This document shows, piece by piece, positions 60,431-64,000 of a stretch of 64,000 bases of DNA. The DNA comes from Isoperla grammatica (Eukaryota; Arthropoda; Insecta; Plecoptera; Perlodidae): the NCBI GenBank assembly GCA_945910005.1, contig OX246741.1:9081111-9145110 (forward strand), written 5' to 3'. The first letter of the stretch is position 1; every line of letters starts with the position of its first letter. The notes beneath the pieces are model-generated. The model had not been told where the DNA came from and did not search any database. It saw only the letters and a program-made list of their open reading frames with translations. Both the position numbers and the translations under genes were made by a program.

Positions 60431-60489
60431 TCGTTATCGTTATCGTTATCGTTGTCGTTGTTGTCGTTATTGTTGTTGTCGTCGTTGTT
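60431..60489. repeat. Degenerate (CGTTAT)n/(GTTGTC)n simple repeat
   Basis: CGTTATCGTTATCGTTATCG grades into GTTGTCGTTGTTGTC before the (TAG) run. Confidence 0.85.
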
Positions 60490-60495
60490 GTCAGT

Positions 60496-60895
<400 letters not shown>

Positions 60896-61641
60896 ATAAT
60901 AAATACAAGATATATTGGATTATGTTAGAAACGTATATGGATACAAGCTTATCATCTAGGATTGTTTCGACAAGTTATTGTCATTAATTGTGTTAACATC
61001 CGCGACCTCTCCTTGAAATGTAATTAAGGAGGAAGAAGGTCAAATTGAGGTCGTTTTTGTGAAATTACATTTCAAATGTAGTCTATTTTTAAATACGTAA
61101 ATGATTTATCTAATGACTTGTTTTTAGTGTCAGGAATCCACTGTCTAGAGATAATTTTTGTCCTACTACGTTGCATTAATATCACACTAAAAGTAAGTTA
61201 TTTTCATAACTCGGGCCACGAAAGCTTAAGTGTTTTAATAAAAGTAAGTAATAGTAAATAATAAGGGAGCCATTGTTTTAACATACTTACCCGGACCCCT
61301 TTAAGCGTATTTTTAGTTCGATCCTTTTCTTATTTGAATAAAGCTCAACGCAACCTATTGATTTTATGTAAGCAGGGAATTATGCTTACCAAGCACACGA
61401 CTTCTTAATAATTTTTGAAACAATATAGGTCAGTTTTCACTTCTCACCAAAATGGTCATAAAGTTAGATGGTCCAGAGCGAATTCGTGTTTAAATTGGTG
61501 CACGCTAAATAGTAATAATACGTTTATTGCGATTTTTATTTTACATACCCATCTATTACGTACCTAATCTTTTTTTAATATTCCTAGTCTATTGTCTCAT
61601 GCATAATTTTGCAAGTGTTATCTTAACGACTGTCACACTAA

Positions 61642-61806
61642 GGCCCGAATGCATAGGTCACACTCAAGCCCTCCTCAACTCAGCCTCTCCTTAGCCTCAT
61701 CTAGCCCCCAATCACAGAGCCGTCCACATGGCAATGCCGTTCCGTGATTGATGGTTGGGCAAGGCTGAGTTGAGGAAGGCTTGAGTTCATACTATGCATA
61801 CCGACC
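61642..61806. repeat. Fold-back MITE-like element 3, TAA target duplication
   Basis: GGCCCGAATGCATAG at 61642 and CTATGCATACCGACC ending at 61806 are inverted repeats. TAA flanks both sides (61639-61641 and 61807-61809). The arms continue through CTCAAGCC and CTCAACTCAGCC and their complements. 165 bp, non-coding. Confidence 0.8.
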
Positions 61807-62246
61807 TAACTGTTTCTAAAGAGTCTAATTTTATCTATCTCAAAATTTCGTCAAGTTTACTATAGCTCTTCATTATACTTTATCAACTTATAATCTTATA
61901 TTTCACTTTATAAAAAAGCAATCTAGGCTCAAGGGTGGACAAGTTTTAAAATTACAAAAACATTATCTTTGTAATTTAGTTTGTACAATTTCATGTTTGG
62001 GTTGAGGTGGAGTGGGGAGAAAGGCTGAAGTGCATCAGCATATACAAACTTGCTTTGACAATAATTAGGTGTCTCTGCTAATATAGTCGACAGAGAAAGT
62101 CGTTACAGAGTTCAGACAAAACCCGTTGTGCATACGGCTGTCTATAGTGAACTCGACGTATCTTGCAGCCGTTGATGTCATTATGTACTATTGAAGTGAC
62201 TATAATGTTTGTTAATATTTTACTTGTTTTATAGGATAGAGGATAC

Positions 62247-62382
62247 AAAAAACACTGTAGGACTTACACAGTTAAAAAATTTTCCCGATGTTGTTCAACA
62301 TCACGTCACGCAATATTTCGACAGCTCGTAAATTTTACACACAGTGAGCAATTTTAACTGTGTAAGTCCTACAGTGTTTTTT
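62247..62382. repeat. Fold-back element with perfect 31-bp arms
   Basis: AAAAAACACTGTAGGACTTA.. (62247-62277) is exactly complementary to 62352-62382. A TA at each border could be a target duplication, as for Tc1/mariner-type MITEs. 136 bp. Confidence 0.75.
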
Positions 62383-62644
62383 ATTACATTTTTTTCCAGT
62401 TAACTGGAGTGTTTTTTATGATTAAGGATAGAGGTTGTAAGCAAACTCGAAATAATGTACACTACACATTCCCTGAAAATACATTTTTTAACATTGTTTT
62501 ATAAAATTCAGATGTTTTGTTTAGCTGTAAACAACGAGTGTGCTTCCAGTTAGATAGGTCTGCATTATTCACCTTTCATAAATTTTGGAATATATCCAAT
62601 TTCATTGGTGTTTTTCTGTCGCTCATAAACAATAGTTATGTAGC

Positions 62645-62780
62645 GAGACGACCTTACAGATCCTTTCGTCATAGGTGAACAACTCGCGGCCAATCAGCGA
62701 TCGGTATTTTATCGGCTCGGCTCGGGAGACTCGCTGCTAGGTTGGCCACGAATCACTCAAAGCATCTGTAAGGTTGTCTC
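62645..62780. repeat. Fold-back element
   Basis: GAGACGACCTTACAGATCCTTT at 62645 and the near-complement ending GTTGTCTC at 62780 pair with few mismatches; GGCCAA/TTGGCC extends the pairing inside. 136 bp, non-coding. Confidence 0.6.
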
Positions 62781-62959
62781 TGATTGCGTACATACATACA
62801 TCCCATGCTTCTTTGCTACGTGAATAACATTCTTATACACTGTATAATCTTACCTGTTAACGGCGTCGATTCAGTAAAGTGACCCAAGACTTGGCATTTG
62901 GTCGAACTATTAAACTGATATCGTAATTAAATTAATGGAGATATATTTTGGACAGTAAT

Positions 62960-62965
62960 TTTATT
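62960..62965 (-). terminator. AATAAA signal, probable 3' end of the second neprilysin gene
   Basis: AATAAA on the - strand lies ~240 bp beyond the stop codon at 63207. Plausible, but other AT-rich variants are near. Confidence 0.4.
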
Positions 62966-63206
62966 CACATTGATCAAATGGTACAGCTACAGTTAGGCCT
63001 AAGCATTCATAGATACTAAAATATTAAATTCGAAATAGTTTTGATACTTATGAGCACTGAAGTTTAAAGGTTTTTTAATTCACCCACGTCGATTCTTACA
63101 AACAGTTTCATGTTGAGGATTTTGTTGCGTCTTTGCTTGTTTCCAGTCAGTAATCTAGATAATGAGCACGGTGTTCTTTCCTTTTCCCGTTTCTTCAGAT
63201 TGTCTT

Positions 63207-63427
63207 CTACCAAACGTTGCATTTATGTTTGGGATTCATTTTAGAGCCGACTGGGCAGTTGAAGTCCCTGGAGAATTCTTCAGCGTTGGAAAATGGGCCG
63301 TCCACTCTAAACTCTTTAGGAGAATGTACCCCTGTGTTGATTGTCAGCCTCAGGCTTTCCACGCGCAATGTCGCACACCATACCTGCGCTCCAGACACCC
63401 AGAACATCTGCTGCGGCGTCAGCCATT
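63207..63427 (-). CDS. Last coding exon of a second neprilysin-like gene (partial)
   Basis: The exon encodes the C-terminal ~73 residues of an M13 peptidase: LTPQQMFWVSGAQVWC, GVHSPKEFRV with the catalytic-site His and the substrate-binding Arg, [12 protein letters not shown] and the terminal CNVW before the stop. The acceptor is TCTAG at 63428-63432, entered in the same phase as in the first gene, and both last exons are 221 bp. The upstream exons, including HExxH, must lie beyond 64000, so activity cannot be judged. Head-to-tail order with the complete gene at 20962-37815 points to tandem duplication followed by clear divergence. Upstream the acceptor region is multiplied into an array. Confidence 0.9.
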
Positions 63428-64000
63428 CTAGACGAGACAAAATGGCGCGTGAGAAAGTGTTTATCTATGACTCTGCCACCCAGAGTGTCAGCCATTCTAG
63501 ACGAGACAAAATGGCGCGTAAGAAAGTGTTTATCTATGACTCTGCCACCCAGAACACCTGCTGCGGAGTCAGCCATTCTAGACGAGACAAAATGGCGCGT
63601 AAGAAAGTGTTTATCTATGACTCTGCCACCCAGAGTGTCAGCCATTCTAGACGAGACAAAATGGCGCGTAAGAAAGTGTTTATCTATGACTCTGCCACCC
63701 AGAACATCTGCTGCGGAGGCAGCCATTCTAGACGAGACAAAATGGCGCGTAAGAAAGTGTTTATCTATGACTCTGCCACCCAGAGTGTCAGCCATTCTAG
63801 ACGAGACAAAATGGCGCGTGAGAAAGTGTTTATGTATGAATCTTCAACCCAGAACATCTGCTGCGTGTCAGCCATTCTAGACGAGACAAAATGGCGCGTG
63901 AGAAAGTGTTTATCTATGAATCTTCAACCCAGAACATCTGCTATGTGTCAGCCATTCTAGACGAGACAAAATGGCGCGTGAGAAAGTGTTTATCTATAAA
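63422..64000 (-). repeat. Satellite array built from the neprilysin splice acceptor and exon start
   Basis: GCCATTCTAGACGAGAC starts at 63422, 63491, 63572, 63641, 63722, 63791, 63871 and 63951, i.e. spacings 69, 81, 69, 81, 69, 80, 80: a 150-bp higher-order dimer that then becomes regular. On the - strand every unit reads GTCTCGTCTAG (intron end) then AATGGCTGAC, and the long units add CAGCAGATGTTCTGGGT (exon start). The array runs off the window edge. Confidence 0.93.

Noticed and set aside
63217..63960. Long open frames on both strands across the right-edge array
   Set aside because: They stay open because the units are 69 and 81 bp, multiples of three. Only the 63207-63427 portion on the - strand has M13 family similarity and a proper acceptor.

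Overview
The window looks like nuclear DNA from an invertebrate animal, most likely an insect. Genes are split by introns with GT..AG borders, the background is AT-rich, and DNA transposons, fold-back elements, tRNA-derived SINEs and satellites are dense. A hemipteran is my guess from the very frequent TAGGCCTA motif; the species cannot be fixed from the sequence.

Three host genes are visible. (1) ATAD3, the mitochondrial AAA+ membrane ATPase, lies on the + strand at 5518-15940. Nine coding exons join with consistent phases into a 647-residue protein. (2) A complete M13 zinc metallopeptidase of the neprilysin family lies on the - strand at 37815-20962. Fifteen coding exons join into 768 residues with membrane anchor, HExxH, GENIAD and a C-terminal CxxW. 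(3) The last coding exon of a second neprilysin-like gene lies at 63427-63207 on the - strand. It has the same length (221 bp) and entry phase as the last exon of gene 2, so the two are probably tandem paralogues; the rest lies beyond the right edge. ATAD3 and the first neprilysin converge on the 16-21 kb spacer.

Mobile DNA. An intact piggyBac element (162-2834, TTAA on both sides) lies upstream of ATAD3. An intact Kolobok-type element (7571-11442, TTAA on both sides, 16-bp inverted ends) lies in ATAD3 intron 3. It carries two convergent genes: a THAP-DDE transposase and, on the other strand, a small Cys-rich protein resembling the cytoplasmic ballast domain of P2X7 receptors. Two hAT-like non-autonomous elements with perfect 8-bp target duplications and a 1.39-kb near-palindrome sit in neprilysin introns. 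More than ten smaller fold-back elements are scattered over the window.

The 25 kb between the two neprilysin genes (37.8-63.2 kb) shows no coding gene. It holds two minisatellites (93-bp and 58-bp units), pentamer and triplet microsatellites, SINE heads, short direct duplications and fold-back elements. At the right edge an array starts whose units copy the splice acceptor and exon start of the second neprilysin's last exon.

The most unusual items are the two-gene Kolobok with its P2X7-ballast-like partner, the partial tandem duplication of the ATAD3 Walker B exon (coding differences all synonymous), and the multiplied splice acceptor at the right edge.
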